From: CAXXOK01 sp001604115
GTDB lineage: Bacteria; Bacillota; Clostridia; Christensenellales; Aristaeellaceae
Length of the DNA stretch: 50,607 bases
Reading direction: 5' to 3'
NCBI GenBank assembly: GCA_034928535.1
Contig: JAYFOV010000007.1
Coordinates: 1 to 50,607, forward strand
Part shown: positions 23,821 through 31,336 of the stretch, one piece after another
Layout of the letters: the number at the start of each line of letters is the position of its first letter
Position numbering within the stretch: position 1 is the stretch's first letter
Notes under the pieces: generated by a model
Seen by the model: only the letters and a program-made list of their open reading frames with translations
Told to the model about the DNA's origin: nothing
The model's database searches: none
Program-made: the position numbers and the translations under genes

Positions 23821-24513
23821 ATGAAAACCATCGGCCTGATCGGCGGCATGAGCTGGGAAAGCACCGTCACGTACTACCAGACCATCAACCAGCGGGTAAA
23901 CGCGCGGCTGGGCGGCTACCACAGCGGCAAGGTGCTCCTGTACTCGGTGGATTTTGCCGAGGTGGAGCTGGCGCAGCGCCGGGAGGATTGGCAGCGCGTG
24001 GGCGAGCTGCTGGCGGATGCGGCGGCGCGGCTGGAGCGCGGCGGGGCGGATCTGGTGCTGCTGGGCACCAACACGATGCATAAATGCGCTCATCAGATTC
24101 AGGCGGCCATCGGGGTGCCGTTGGTGCACATTGCCGACGCCACGGCGGCGGCGCTGCTTTCGCGGGGCGCGCGGCGGGTGGCGCTGCTGGGCACGCGATA
24201 CACCATGGAGCAGGATTTTATCAAGGATCGCTTGGCGACGCACGGCATCACGGTGGATGTGCCCACCCCGCCGGAGCGGGACATGCTTCACCGCGTGATC
24301 TTTGAGGAGCTTTGCTTTGGCAAGCTGGAGGAGACCAGCCGGCAGGCGTATCTGGCGGTGATCCACCGCATGGCGGCGGCGGGGGCGCAGGCGGCGGTGC
24401 TGGGCTGTACGGAAATCGGCATGCTGGTGAGGCAGGCGGATACCTCTGTGCCGCTGGTGGATACGACCGTTGTGCACGCCGAGTATGCAGTGGGGCTTGC
24501 CTTGGAAGCATAG
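23821..24513 (+). CDS. Aspartate/glutamate racemase-family protein (YgeA-like)
   Basis: A 230-residue cofactor-independent racemase. The N-terminus MKTIGLIGGMSWEST is diagnostic of the family. The first catalytic position is Thr in TNTMHK and the second is Cys in LGCTEIG. This Thr/Cys pair is the arrangement reported for E. coli YgeA, a broad-specificity racemase, and differs from the Cys/Cys of classical aspartate racemases. It probably makes D-amino acids for the envelope or for catabolism. The start ATG follows GGGAGGG; the frame is open upstream but runs through the promoter. The gene stands alone and is followed by three R-type repeat units and a terminator. Confidence 0.88.
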   Translation: MKTIGLIGGMSWESTVTYYQTINQRVNARLGGYHSGKVLLYSVDFAEVELAQRREDWQRVGELLADAAARLERGGADLVLLGTNTMHKCAHQIQAAIGVPLVHIADATAAALLSRGARRVALLGTRYTMEQDFIKDRLATHGITVDVPTPPERDMLHRVIFEELCFGKLEETSRQAYLAVIHRMAAAGAQAAVLGCTEIGMLVRQADTSVPLVDTTVVHAEYAVGLALEA

Positions 24514-24522
24514 GACGGGATG

Positions 24523-24930
24523 CTCCCCCGCCGCAGCGGAGCCGGGTCAAGGGGCAATGCCCCTTGCGGGGTTTGGGGCAGCGCCCCAAAGCCCCCTGCC
24601 GCTGCATGTGTAAAAAAGCGAGCGAACAGCCCGCAGGGCTATGAGGCGAGCGGCGGCGGCACATTGCAAAGGTTCTTGGACACCCCGCCGCAGCGGAGCC
24701 GGGTCAAGGGGCAGCATGTGTAAAAAAGCGAGCGAACAGCCCGCAGGGCTATGAGGTGAGCGGCGGCGGCACACTGCAAAGGTTCTTGGCAATCCCCCGC
24801 CGCAGCGGAGCCGGGTCAAGGGGCAATGCCCCAAACCCCCATGCCGCAGCATGCTTAGCATAGCGAGCGAACAGCCCGCAGGGCTATGAGGCAAGCGGCG
24901 GCGGCACATTGCAAAGGTTCTTGGATAGCC
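24523..24930 (+). repeat. Three tandem R-family units (copies 7-9)
   Basis: Units at about 24523-24683, 24684-24793 and 24794-24930. Each begins CCGCCGCAGCGGAGCCGGGT, passes CAAGGGGCA, then GCGAGCGAACAGCCCGCAGG and a GGCTATGAGG/GCGAGCGG segment, and ends with ACATTGCAAAGGTTCTTGG or a near copy. The middle unit is a deletion variant lacking the central dyads. All are in the sense of the racemase gene and would be transcribed before the terminator at 24933. Confidence 0.9.
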
Positions 24931-24932
24931 GA

Positions 24933-24966
24933 CGGGGCAGGGGATGCGATCCCCTGCCCCGCTTTT
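24933..24966 (+). terminator. Terminator after racemase and repeats
   Basis: A 13-bp perfect stem (CGGGGCAGGGGAT and complement, loop GCG) followed by CTTTTT on the plus strand. It sits more than 400 bp after the racemase stop. Confidence 0.9.
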
Positions 24967-24980
24967 TGCCATGCAGTTGT

Positions 24981-25520
24981 TCATGCCTGCATGCCTTGCC
25001 CGGCCAGCAGCGCATACTCCGCGCGTGTGATGGCATAAACCGTGGTTGGCTCCCCTTGCCCCTCCTGCACCGTATCCATCAGCCGCATGCCGTTTTTTAC
25101 CGCCACGCGGCGGGAGGGCAGGTTGCCTTGCTTCATATAGGAATAGAGCACATCCAGCCCAAGCGCATCAAACCCATATGCGCGGCAGGCCTGCGCCGCC
25201 TCTGTGGCATAGCCCTGCCCCCAGTGCGCCCGGTGGATGTGGTAGCCGATTTCCGGCTGCATCGCCCCGCCAATGGGCTGCAGGGTGATGCCGCAATCCC
25301 CGATGCACGCGCCGCCAGCCCGCAGCGTGACTGCCCACAGGCCAAAGCCATGGCGCGCATAGTTGTCCAGATTCCACCGAATCCACGCCTCGGTGCGCGC
25401 CCGCGTGAACGGGGCGGGGTAGTGAGCCATGGCGACGGGATCGGACAGCACCGCATGCAGCGCGTCCAGATCGTCCATCGTCAGGGGGCGAAGGCACAGG
25501 CGCTTGGTTTCCAGAAGCAT
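24981..25520 (-). CDS. GNAT-family N-acetyltransferase (RimJ/RimL-like)
   Basis: A 179-residue acetyl-CoA-dependent acetyltransferase. The N-terminal LETKRLCLRPLTMDDLDAL is typical of the RimJ/RimL type. The acetyl-CoA loop is HWGQGYATEAAQACRAYGF (about residues 105-123), followed by N-S-R-like GNLPSRRVAVKNGM. The start at 25520 follows AAGGAGG at seven bases, and the upstream open frame is non-coding. The substrate may be a ribosomal protein N-terminus, an antibiotic or a small amine; nothing here decides. It is monocistronic on the minus strand, converging with the racemase. Confidence 0.9.
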   Translation of the reverse strand: MLLETKRLCLRPLTMDDLDALHAVLSDPVAMAHYPAPFTRARTEAWIRWNLDNYARHGFGLWAVTLRAGGACIGDCGITLQPIGGAMQPEIGYHIHRAHWGQGYATEAAQACRAYGFDALGLDVLYSYMKQGNLPSRRVAVKNGMRLMDTVQEGQGEPTTVYAITRAEYALLAGQGMQA

Positions 25521-25559
25521 GGGGATACCTCCTTGTGTTTGTGGAAAGGGATGGCCTGA

Positions 25560-25790
25560 ATGCGCAGTTGTTTGCGCGGTGCAGAATGCGGCATTCGCAG
25601 CATTCTGCACCGTGTTCCGTCATGTGATAAGAGCCGCCATGCGCTATATGCCGCCATACGACATGCATCATACGCCATGCTCCATGCGCGGCAGGAATGC
25701 GTCATGCAGCAGGCGCCAGACGCCATGCGCCGCACACCACGCCGCGCTTCGCCTTCCGCCATGCGCTTGGCTTCCCGTAATTGGCGCAAG
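25560..25790. other. Low-complexity spacer rich in GCCATGC-like units
   Basis: The gap between the GNAT and antiporter genes is built largely from degenerate CGCCATGC, CATAC and CATGC words on the plus strand. No gene or clear hairpin is seen. It may be a decayed short tandem repeat. Confidence 0.4.
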
Positions 25791-25795
25791 CGACA

Positions 25796-26995
25796 TCACG
25801 CGCCGCGATCTTCCCCTCGGGTGAGCAGCCGGGCATACAGCCGGTCGATGCCGATGGCGCCCAGCGGCGCGGTGATCAGGATGGCCAGCACCGCCACAGT
25901 TAGGATGGCATTGCCCGCCGCCATGCCCATTGCCAACGGGATGCCGCCGATGGCCGCCTGCACCGTGGCCTTGGGCAGGTAGGCTATGGCCGTAAAGGCA
26001 CGCTCCCCACGGGTAAGGCGTGTGCCTGCCAGGCAGGCCAGCACCCCTGCCGTGCGAAACAACAGCGCGCCCAGCACCAGTGCCACCGCGGCCAGCCCTG
26101 CCATGCCCAGGTAGCGCACATCCACCGCCGCGCCCACCAGCGTGAACAGCAGCAGCTCCGCCGCCACCCATACTTTGCCGTACTTGCCCGCGATGCGTTT
26201 GGCCAGCGGCGCGTTTTGCCGCAGCAACGCGCCGCCCAGCGCCATCACGGCCAGCAGGCCGCTCACCGGCACGGTGCCCTTGAGCGCGGCCTCCAGGCTT
26301 ACCAACAAAAAGCTCATGCCCAGCAGCAGCAGCACCTTGACGGTATCGCGCATATGGATGCGCGCAAACAGCCAAGCCATCCCCAGCCCTGCGCCCGCGC
26401 CCAGCACAAGCCCCAGCACGATGGACAGCGGCACCATAAGCAGCGTTTCGGCATGAAAACCCTCCCCACCAGCCATGCCCAAAAAGGCGGTGAACAGCAC
26501 AATCACGTACACATCATCCACCGATGCGCCGGCCATGACCATCTGCGGCACACGGTGCTTCTGCCCCCAGCCGCCTTCCATCAGGCGCAGCATGCGCGGC
26601 ACCACCACCGCGGGCGATACCGCCGCCAGCACCGCGCCCATGATGGCCGCATCCAACCGGGTCACGCCCAGCAGCGGGGGCGCCAGCAAGGTCACAGCCA
26701 GCATTTCAAAGGTGGCGGGCACAAAACACAACAGCACCGCAGGCCGCCCCACACGGCGCAAATCCTTCACATCCAGCGAAAGCCCGGCGCGCAGCAGGAT
26801 CACGATCAGCGCGATTTGCCTGAGCTCCGTGGAGATGGACAGGATGCTCCCGTCGATCAACCCCAGCACATGCGGCCCCAGCACCGCGCCGGTGACCATC
26901 ATGCCCAGCAGCGGCGGCAGCGCCATTTTTTGCAGCAGACCCCCAAGGGCGAACCCCATAAACAGAATGAGCGCCAAACTCAGCAGCATGGCCAT
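25796..26995 (-). CDS. Cation:proton antiporter (CPA1/NhaP-like)
   Basis: A 399-residue membrane antiporter exchanging Na+ or K+ for H+. About twelve helices are visible. The ion-site region holds AAVSPAVVVPRM (about residues 120-131) and the acidic pair in GASVDDVYVIVLF, both typical of CPA antiporters. There is no C-terminal TrkA-N regulatory domain, so the protein is only the transport core. The start is either 26995 or the second ATG at 26989, which is better spaced from AGGGG. It lies alone between GNAT and rapZ, with about 375 bp upstream lacking features. Confidence 0.88.
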   Translation of the reverse strand: MAMLLSLALILFMGFALGGLLQKMALPPLLGMMVTGAVLGPHVLGLIDGSILSISTELRQIALIVILLRAGLSLDVKDLRRVGRPAVLLCFVPATFEMLAVTLLAPPLLGVTRLDAAIMGAVLAAVSPAVVVPRMLRLMEGGWGQKHRVPQMVMAGASVDDVYVIVLFTAFLGMAGGEGFHAETLLMVPLSIVLGLVLGAGAGLGMAWLFARIHMRDTVKVLLLLGMSFLLVSLEAALKGTVPVSGLLAVMALGGALLRQNAPLAKRIAGKYGKVWVAAELLLFTLVGAAVDVRYLGMAGLAAVALVLGALLFRTAGVLACLAGTRLTRGERAFTAIAYLPKATVQAAIGGIPLAMGMAAGNAILTVAVLAILITAPLGAIGIDRLYARLLTRGEDRGA

Positions 26996-27370
26996 TTCCC
27001 CTTTATCCTGATTCAAACCGGTAAAAGCATGGGTCTTGCGGCGCTGATGCGCTGCGGCTTTGCCGCGAAAGCCGGGCGTTGCATCGCTACGCCATTGTTT
27101 CCGCCCTGCGCCTGAACGCAACATCCCCCGCCACTCCGGCTGCATTCAGGCATGGATTTCGCTTGATCAAAAAACAAGACCCCTGCGAACGGTAGCGTGC
27201 GCAGAAGTCATCAGCCCTGAGGGCGGTTCGGCTGGCCAAGGCCAGCACGGGGAGCACTTCATTCCCCGGAAATATGCGGTTGGGGCGCGGGGGGCAGCCG
27301 TAGCGTGCGGCGGCGCCTTGCCTGCCGCGTGCGCGCTTGCGTTGGCCGGGCGGGGCAGCGCCCACCCTGC

Positions 27371-28264
27371 CTATTGCTTGCCGCCCGCCCAATGCGCCTG
27401 CTCGATGGCCAGATCCCGGTGGGTCACGGTGGCGCGCTGTCCCAGCGCGATCAGCTGCGCGCAGATGTACTCCGCAATGGCCACGCTGCGGTGCGCCCCG
27501 CCCGTGCAGCCGATGGCGATCACCAGCCGGTGCTTGCCCTCATCCACATAATGGGGCAGCAAAAAGGTGATCATGTCCATGCACTTGGCCAGAAACGTCT
27601 GGGTCACGGGGTGGCCGAGCACAAACTCCCGCACATCCCCATCCAGCCCGGTATGGTGCCCCAGCTCCGGAATGTAAAAGGGATTGGGCAAAAACCGTAC
27701 GTCAAACACCAGATCCCCGTCCCGGGGGATGCCGCGCTTGAAGCCAAAGCTCAAAATTTCCACGCGCAGGTTGGCTTCCTCGCCCGCCTGCTTGGCAATT
27801 TCCCGCAGCTTGGCCTGCAGGGCGCTGATTTTCAGCTCGCTGGTATCCACCAGGTGGTTGGCGGTTTCCCGCAGCGGTTGCAGGCGGTTGCGCTCCGCCG
27901 CGATGGCCTGCTCCAGGCTCATGCCCTCACTGGCCAGGGGATGGTCGCGCCGGGTTTCCTTGTAGCGGTTTAGCAGCACCGCGTCGTTGGCTTCGATGAA
28001 CAACGTATCAATGGCAAAGCCCACGCTGCGCGCCTCGTCGATCATCTTGACCACCGCCTTGGCGTCAAAAAACTCGCCCGAGCGGATATCCACCGCGATG
28101 GCCACCAGCGGCCGGCTGATGTTGCCGGATTTGCAGGCTTCCATAAAGCGCACCAGCATCATCGGGGGCAGGTTATCCACGCACAGCGCGCCCACATCCT
28201 CCAAGGTGCGGATGGCAACCGTCTTGCCCGCACCGCTGAGCCCTGTCACGATCAAAAATTGCAT
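27371..28264 (-). CDS. rapZ: RapZ/YvcJ nucleotide-binding RNA-regulatory protein
   Basis: A 297-residue P-loop protein. In Enterobacteria RapZ controls GlmS synthesis through small RNAs and RNase E; the Firmicutes homologue YvcJ binds nucleotides and affects competence. The Walker A GLSGAGKTVA (residues 8-17), CVDNLPP Walker-B region and conserved C-terminal IGCTGGAHRSVAIAE are intact. The ATG follows AAGGAGG at six to seven bases. It lies 44 bp after murB on the same strand, the usual Firmicutes neighbourhood, but yvcK, whiA and crh, which often follow, are missing here. Confidence 0.96.
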   Translation of the reverse strand: MQFLIVTGLSGAGKTVAIRTLEDVGALCVDNLPPMMLVRFMEACKSGNISRPLVAIAVDIRSGEFFDAKAVVKMIDEARSVGFAIDTLFIEANDAVLLNRYKETRRDHPLASEGMSLEQAIAAERNRLQPLRETANHLVDTSELKISALQAKLREIAKQAGEEANLRVEILSFGFKRGIPRDGDLVFDVRFLPNPFYIPELGHHTGLDGDVREFVLGHPVTQTFLAKCMDMITFLLPHYVDEGKHRLVIAIGCTGGAHRSVAIAEYICAQLIALGQRATVTHRDLAIEQAHWAGGKQ

Positions 28265-28308
28265 CCGGCACCCTCCTTGCTGTACATCGTCATGGGATAA
28301 AATGACCC

Positions 28309-29262
28309 TTAGGCATCTACGCCGATGATGCGCACCTCCGGCTCCAGCCGCACACCGGTTTTTTCAAACACGATGCGCTGCACCTCGGCAATCAGCCGCA
28401 GGTAGTCGCTGGCGGTGCCGTTTTCATCATTGACCAGAAACCCCGCATGCTGGGTGCTCACGCTGGCGCCGCCGATGCGCAGCCCTTTCAGGCCGCAGCT
28501 TTCGATCAGCGTGCCGGCAAAGGCGCCCGGCGGCCGCTTAAAGGTGCTGCCGCAGCAGGGCAGCGTGATGGGCTGCTTTTCGCGCCGGCGTGCGTTAAAC
28601 TCCCGCATCGCCACACGGATGGCATCGCCATCCCCGGGGGCGAGGGCAAACGTCGCGCTGGTGAGCAGCTCCCGCGGGAGCGACGGATCGTTCAGGCGGC
28701 TTTGGCGGTAGCCCAAATGCATATCCGCATTGGTGTAATGGTTGGTTTCGCCCGTCATGCCCACGCAGGTTGCGCCCAGCAGTACATCCTTGATTTCCCC
28801 GCCGTAGGCGCCGGCGTTCATGGCCACTGCGCCGCCCACCGTGCCGGGGATGCCTGCCGCAAACTCCAGCCCGGCCAGGGATGCGTCCGCCGCGGCGTTG
28901 GCCAGCTTGGTCAGGGGCGCGCCCGCCTGCGCCGTGAGCGCATAGCGGCCATCCGGCAGGGGCACGGGGTCGCTCACCTCGGCCATGCCATCGGCAATGA
29001 GCAGCGTGAGCCCGGGTACCCCGCCATCGCGCACCAGCGTGTTGGAGCCGTTGCCCAGCACAGTCACCGGCACACCCAGCTTGCTGGCGGCGCGCAGGAT
29101 CTCCGGCAATTGCTCGGCGGCGGTCACGGAGCACAGCAGCTCCGCGGGCCCGCCCAGCCCAAGGGTGGTGTAGCTCTTCAGGGATGCGTTTTCCAGCAAT
29201 CCCTTGCGCTTGACGATGGGGCGCAGCGCCTCCATCAGCTCTGTGCGCACGGCATCCTCCAC
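28309..29262 (-). CDS. murB: UDP-N-acetylenolpyruvoylglucosamine reductase
   Basis: A 317-residue FAD enzyme that reduces enolpyruvyl-UDP-GlcNAc to UDP-N-acetylmuramate for peptidoglycan. Motifs: YTTLGLGGPAELL, GNGSNTLVRDGG, GIPGTVGGAVAMNAGAYGGE (FAD site), CCGSTFKRP with the catalytic Ser, and the C-terminal Glu in LEPEVRIIG. The start is GTG at 29262 with GAGGGAGGG six bases upstream. It leads the murB-rapZ operon from a consensus promoter that diverges from the CorA promoter. Confidence 0.96.
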   Translation of the reverse strand: MEDAVRTELMEALRPIVKRKGLLENASLKSYTTLGLGGPAELLCSVTAAEQLPEILRAASKLGVPVTVLGNGSNTLVRDGGVPGLTLLIADGMAEVSDPVPLPDGRYALTAQAGAPLTKLANAAADASLAGLEFAAGIPGTVGGAVAMNAGAYGGEIKDVLLGATCVGMTGETNHYTNADMHLGYRQSRLNDPSLPRELLTSATFALAPGDGDAIRVAMREFNARRREKQPITLPCCGSTFKRPPGAFAGTLIESCGLKGLRIGGASVSTQHAGFLVNDENGTASDYLRLIAEVQRIVFEKTGVRLEPEVRIIGVDA

Positions 29263-29292
29263 GGGCAGCCCTCCCTCGGGTGGTTTTCACCC

Positions 29293-29321
29293 ATTGTATA
29301 ACACTTCGCCCCGGCTGTCAA
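29293..29321 (-). promoter_or_regulatory. murB-rapZ promoter (TTGACA-17-TACAAT)
   Basis: Minus-strand TTGACA (29316-29321) and TACAAT (29293-29298) with a 17-base spacer, about 30 bases before the GTG start. Confidence 0.85.
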
Positions 29322-29335
29322 AGCCCCCGGGATGC

Positions 29336-29365
29336 TTGACGGCGGCTGCCACCGCGCGCTACAAT
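29336..29365 (+). promoter_or_regulatory. CorA-type gene promoter (TTGACG-18-TACAAT)
   Basis: TTGACG (29336-29341) and TACAAT (29360-29365), 18 bases apart, about 18 bases before the ATG, giving a very short leader. Confidence 0.75.
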
Positions 29366-29383
29366 GGCGGAAAAGAGAGGTGC

Positions 29384-30325
29384 ATGCCTGTGCTGACCCA
29401 ACTGACCCCTGCCCTGCGGGAAATCCCCATGGACGCCTTTGACCCCGCCTGCCTGACGGTTGGCACCCTTTGCGTGGGCGACCTGCCGGAGGCAAAACGG
29501 TTTTTCGGCTTTGGCGAAAAGGTGATCGAGCAATGCCTTTCCGAGCGGGACGCCTACCGCAACAGCGTGGATGTGTTTGACGATTATACCTTTTGCGTGC
29601 TCACCGTTGTGGATGCCGCCCACCCGCTGACCCACCCGGACAAGGTGGCCCTGCTTTTCAAGCAAAACCTGATCCTGATGGTGACCCTGGCGGATGAAGA
29701 TGGCAGCGCCGAGGGCATTTTTCTGCGTGCCGCCACACGCTACAAACCCGAGGCCGCCACCATGGACAAGGTGGTAGCATCCGTGCTGGAAGGTTTTATA
29801 GACCGGGATGCGCAGGCGCTGGCCGCCATGGCGTTGGATGTGGGCGATATGGAGGCCGAAATAGCCTCCGGCAAGGTGGACCGTGCCTTTAACGCGGAAA
29901 TTTATGAACGCCGCAAGCAGCTTTTATATTTGCGCAATTACTATGAGCAGCTCATCGACATCGGCGAGGAGCTGCTGGAAAACGAGAACGACATTTTTGA
30001 AACCGACTCCCTGCGCTACATTACCATGTTTGTGGGGCGGGTGGGGCGCCTGAGCACCGGCGTGCAGCAACTGCGCGATTCCCTGGCGCAGCTGCGCGAG
30101 GCCTACCAGGCGGCGCTGGATTACAGCCTGAACCGCGTGATCAAGACCCTCACGGTGCTGGCGACCGTTTACCTGCCCCCGACCCTGATTGCAGGCTGGT
30201 ACGGCATGAATTTCCGCCACATGCCGGAACTGGAGTGGTGGTTTGGTTACCCACTGGTGATTGTGCTCAGCGTGGTGTTCGTGCTGGTGAGCTTTCTGTA
30301 CTTCAAGCGGCGCAAGATTTGGTGA
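29384..30325 (+). CDS. CorA-family divalent-cation transporter
   Basis: A 313-residue member of the CorA/MIT superfamily, which forms a pentameric Mg2+ or Co2+ channel. A cytoplasmic alpha/beta domain is followed by a long helix (about residues 185-250) and two C-terminal helices. The selectivity motif YGMNF sits at the end of the first helix, and the tail is basic (YFKRRKIW). The loop after GMN is short, with MPELEWW. The ATG at 29384 follows AGAGAGG; the longer open frame upstream overlaps the promoter and murB. It is transcribed alone, divergent from murB. Confidence 0.93.
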   Translation: MPVLTQLTPALREIPMDAFDPACLTVGTLCVGDLPEAKRFFGFGEKVIEQCLSERDAYRNSVDVFDDYTFCVLTVVDAAHPLTHPDKVALLFKQNLILMVTLADEDGSAEGIFLRAATRYKPEAATMDKVVASVLEGFIDRDAQALAAMALDVGDMEAEIASGKVDRAFNAEIYERRKQLLYLRNYYEQLIDIGEELLENENDIFETDSLRYITMFVGRVGRLSTGVQQLRDSLAQLREAYQAALDYSLNRVIKTLTVLATVYLPPTLIAGWYGMNFRHMPELEWWFGYPLVIVLSVVFVLVSFLYFKRRKIW

Positions 30326-30348
30326 GGGGCGGGGGATGTTTGTAATGA

Positions 30349-30376
30349 TTGACAATCAGTTGAGAAGTGGTATAAT
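30349..30376 (+). promoter_or_regulatory. Consensus promoter of the RNA/toxin cassette (TTGACA-16-TATAAT)
   Basis: Both hexamers match the consensus exactly (30349-30354 and 30371-30376) with a 16-base spacer, which predicts strong transcription starting near 30383. It begins 24 bp after the CorA-type stop. Confidence 0.9.
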
Positions 30377-30398
30377 GTAGATGCACAGAGAGGAAGCG

Positions 30399-30437
30399 AT
30401 GATTCGCAGATTCTTTGGCACAGTTCGGATTCGATAA
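30399..30437 (+). CDS. Possible 12-residue leader peptide MIRRFFGTVRIR
   Basis: ATG with GAGAGG five bases upstream, immediately downstream of the strong promoter, encoding an arginine-rich dodecapeptide and ending in TAA. It could be a leader peptide whose translation influences the downstream terminator. Short open frames arise by chance, so confidence is low. Confidence 0.25.
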   Translation: MIRRFFGTVRIR

Positions 30438-30552
30438 TGGTGTGTAACGAATAGCCACGCCATCCCTGCCTGCGGGGAGCCGATGAGGCACAAAACATAC
30501 ACAGGTTTAGGCCTGGTTGGGGCAGTGAAAACTAACCTGCTATTCAACACAG

Positions 30553-30586
30553 TGGGCAGTAGCGAAAAGCTACCGCCCATTTTTTT
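30553..30586 (+). terminator. Terminator directly before the toxin-like gene
   Basis: GGGCAGTAGC/GCTACCGCCC stem with one A-C mismatch, loop GAAAA, followed by seven T residues. The start codon of the next gene lies only nine bases beyond the T-run. Confidence 0.8.
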
Positions 30587-30594
30587 GGGTCATC

Positions 30595-31152
30595 ATGGTG
30601 CAATCGCTCCAAGATATTCAAATCCTTTATGAAAAATCGTTGTGCGACTGTGATTTTGTATATCAGTTGGACAACGGTCGAAGCCTGCATATTCGCTTTT
30701 TTCGGGAGAACCTGTGCCATTTGCTTGGGCTGCAACATGTATATCAGCAGGACAGGCACTACTTAGGCGCTGCCGGATATAAGCGCATAAAGGATGAAAG
30801 AATCACGCTGGCCTCACTCAAAGCGCATAACAGGAAGCAGTATGATTTTATCAAACCAAGAATAGAACATTTTCATGAAATAGAAAATATCTTGCGCAAC
30901 GGAAGTCTTTACAGGTTCTATCCGGAGCGATGCACACCGCAAACGAGAATCAATGCAGAATTTATGCTCATAGATCCAAAGGAATCCTATATGCTCCATC
31001 TGTTTGTGCGTTCAGAGGCAAACGAGTCCATATTTACGCCCATCTCATTTTTAGTAAAATTTGCGGGCGATAAGGATTATCAGCAATTTCTGACCCGGCA
31101 GGAACACCGGAAGATCCTGTTTTTTGCCTGTAATACCATTTCTAATCTTTAA
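30595..31152 (+). CDS. PBECR4-like nuclease/toxin-domain protein
   Basis: A 185-residue soluble protein resembling the PBECR4 (phage Barnase-EndoU-colicin-RelE-like nuclease 4) group. It has an N-terminal FVYQLDNGRSLHIRFFRENL, the characteristic HLLGLQH, a middle helix PRIEHFHEIENIL, and a C-terminal QEHRKILFF. The base composition is much more A+T-rich than neighbouring genes, which points to horizontal acquisition. No good ribosome site precedes the ATG; the start sits just after a terminator, so expression should be low. The last seven codons and the stop lie at or inside the terminus of a MITE at 31131, so the native C-terminus may have been replaced. Catalytic activity is not established. 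Confidence 0.6.
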   Translation: MVQSLQDIQILYEKSLCDCDFVYQLDNGRSLHIRFFRENLCHLLGLQHVYQQDRHYLGAAGYKRIKDERITLASLKAHNRKQYDFIKPRIEHFHEIENILRNGSLYRFYPERCTPQTRINAEFMLIDPKESYMLHLFVRSEANESIFTPISFLVKFAGDKDYQQFLTRQEHRKILFFACNTISNL

Positions 31153-31294
31153 GGCTTCATAGATCGCGAGTGATTTTGTTCTATGTCGAGGAGCGGAAGC
31201 GAAGGCGTAGCGGGGCTACGTGGCGCTTTCGCGACGAAGCCAGAGGGCAAAAGCGCTCGCGAGATAGAAGCGTTAAGGTTTTGAAATAGTATTA
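31131..31294. mobile_element. MITE-like element, copy 2 (164 bp)
   Basis: The same 164-bp element as at 293-456, in opposite orientation. The left end is TAATACCATTTCTAATC and the right end GAAATAGTATTA, with a conserved interior (GCGGAAGCGAAGGCGTAGCG and GCTTTCGCGACGAAGC). The left terminus overlaps the 3' end of the toxin-like gene. The right terminus abuts a CCGCTGCGGCGGGG fragment of an R repeat. Identical lengths argue for a defined mobile unit. Confidence 0.72.
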
Positions 31295-31336
31295 CCGCTG
31301 CGGCGGGGTTTTTTTGGCCAGCGTTGCCCTCCTGCA

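Larger units (their letters stand above)
30384..30586 (+). ncRNA. Structured leader or small RNA before a toxin-like gene
   Basis: About 200 nt between a consensus promoter and a terminator. Predicted stems: ATGGTGTG with CACGCCAT, CCCTGC with GCGGGG, and CAGGTT with AACCTG enclosing a further CAGG/CCTG hairpin. The RNA would end just before the start codon of the PBECR4-like gene. That order (strong promoter, RNA, terminator, nuclease) is the order of type III toxin-antitoxin loci, but no tandem antitoxin repeats are seen. A 12-codon open frame near its 5' end offers another reading, a leader-peptide attenuator. Confidence 0.45.

Noticed and set aside
24523..24930. CRISPR array
   Set aside because: Units are 110-160 bp, nearly contiguous and without short unique spacers, and there are no cas genes.
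30595..31152. ToxN/CptN-family toxin
   Set aside because: The genetic layout is similar, but the sequence lacks recognisable ToxN motifs and fits PBECR4 better. No tandem RNA repeats are seen.
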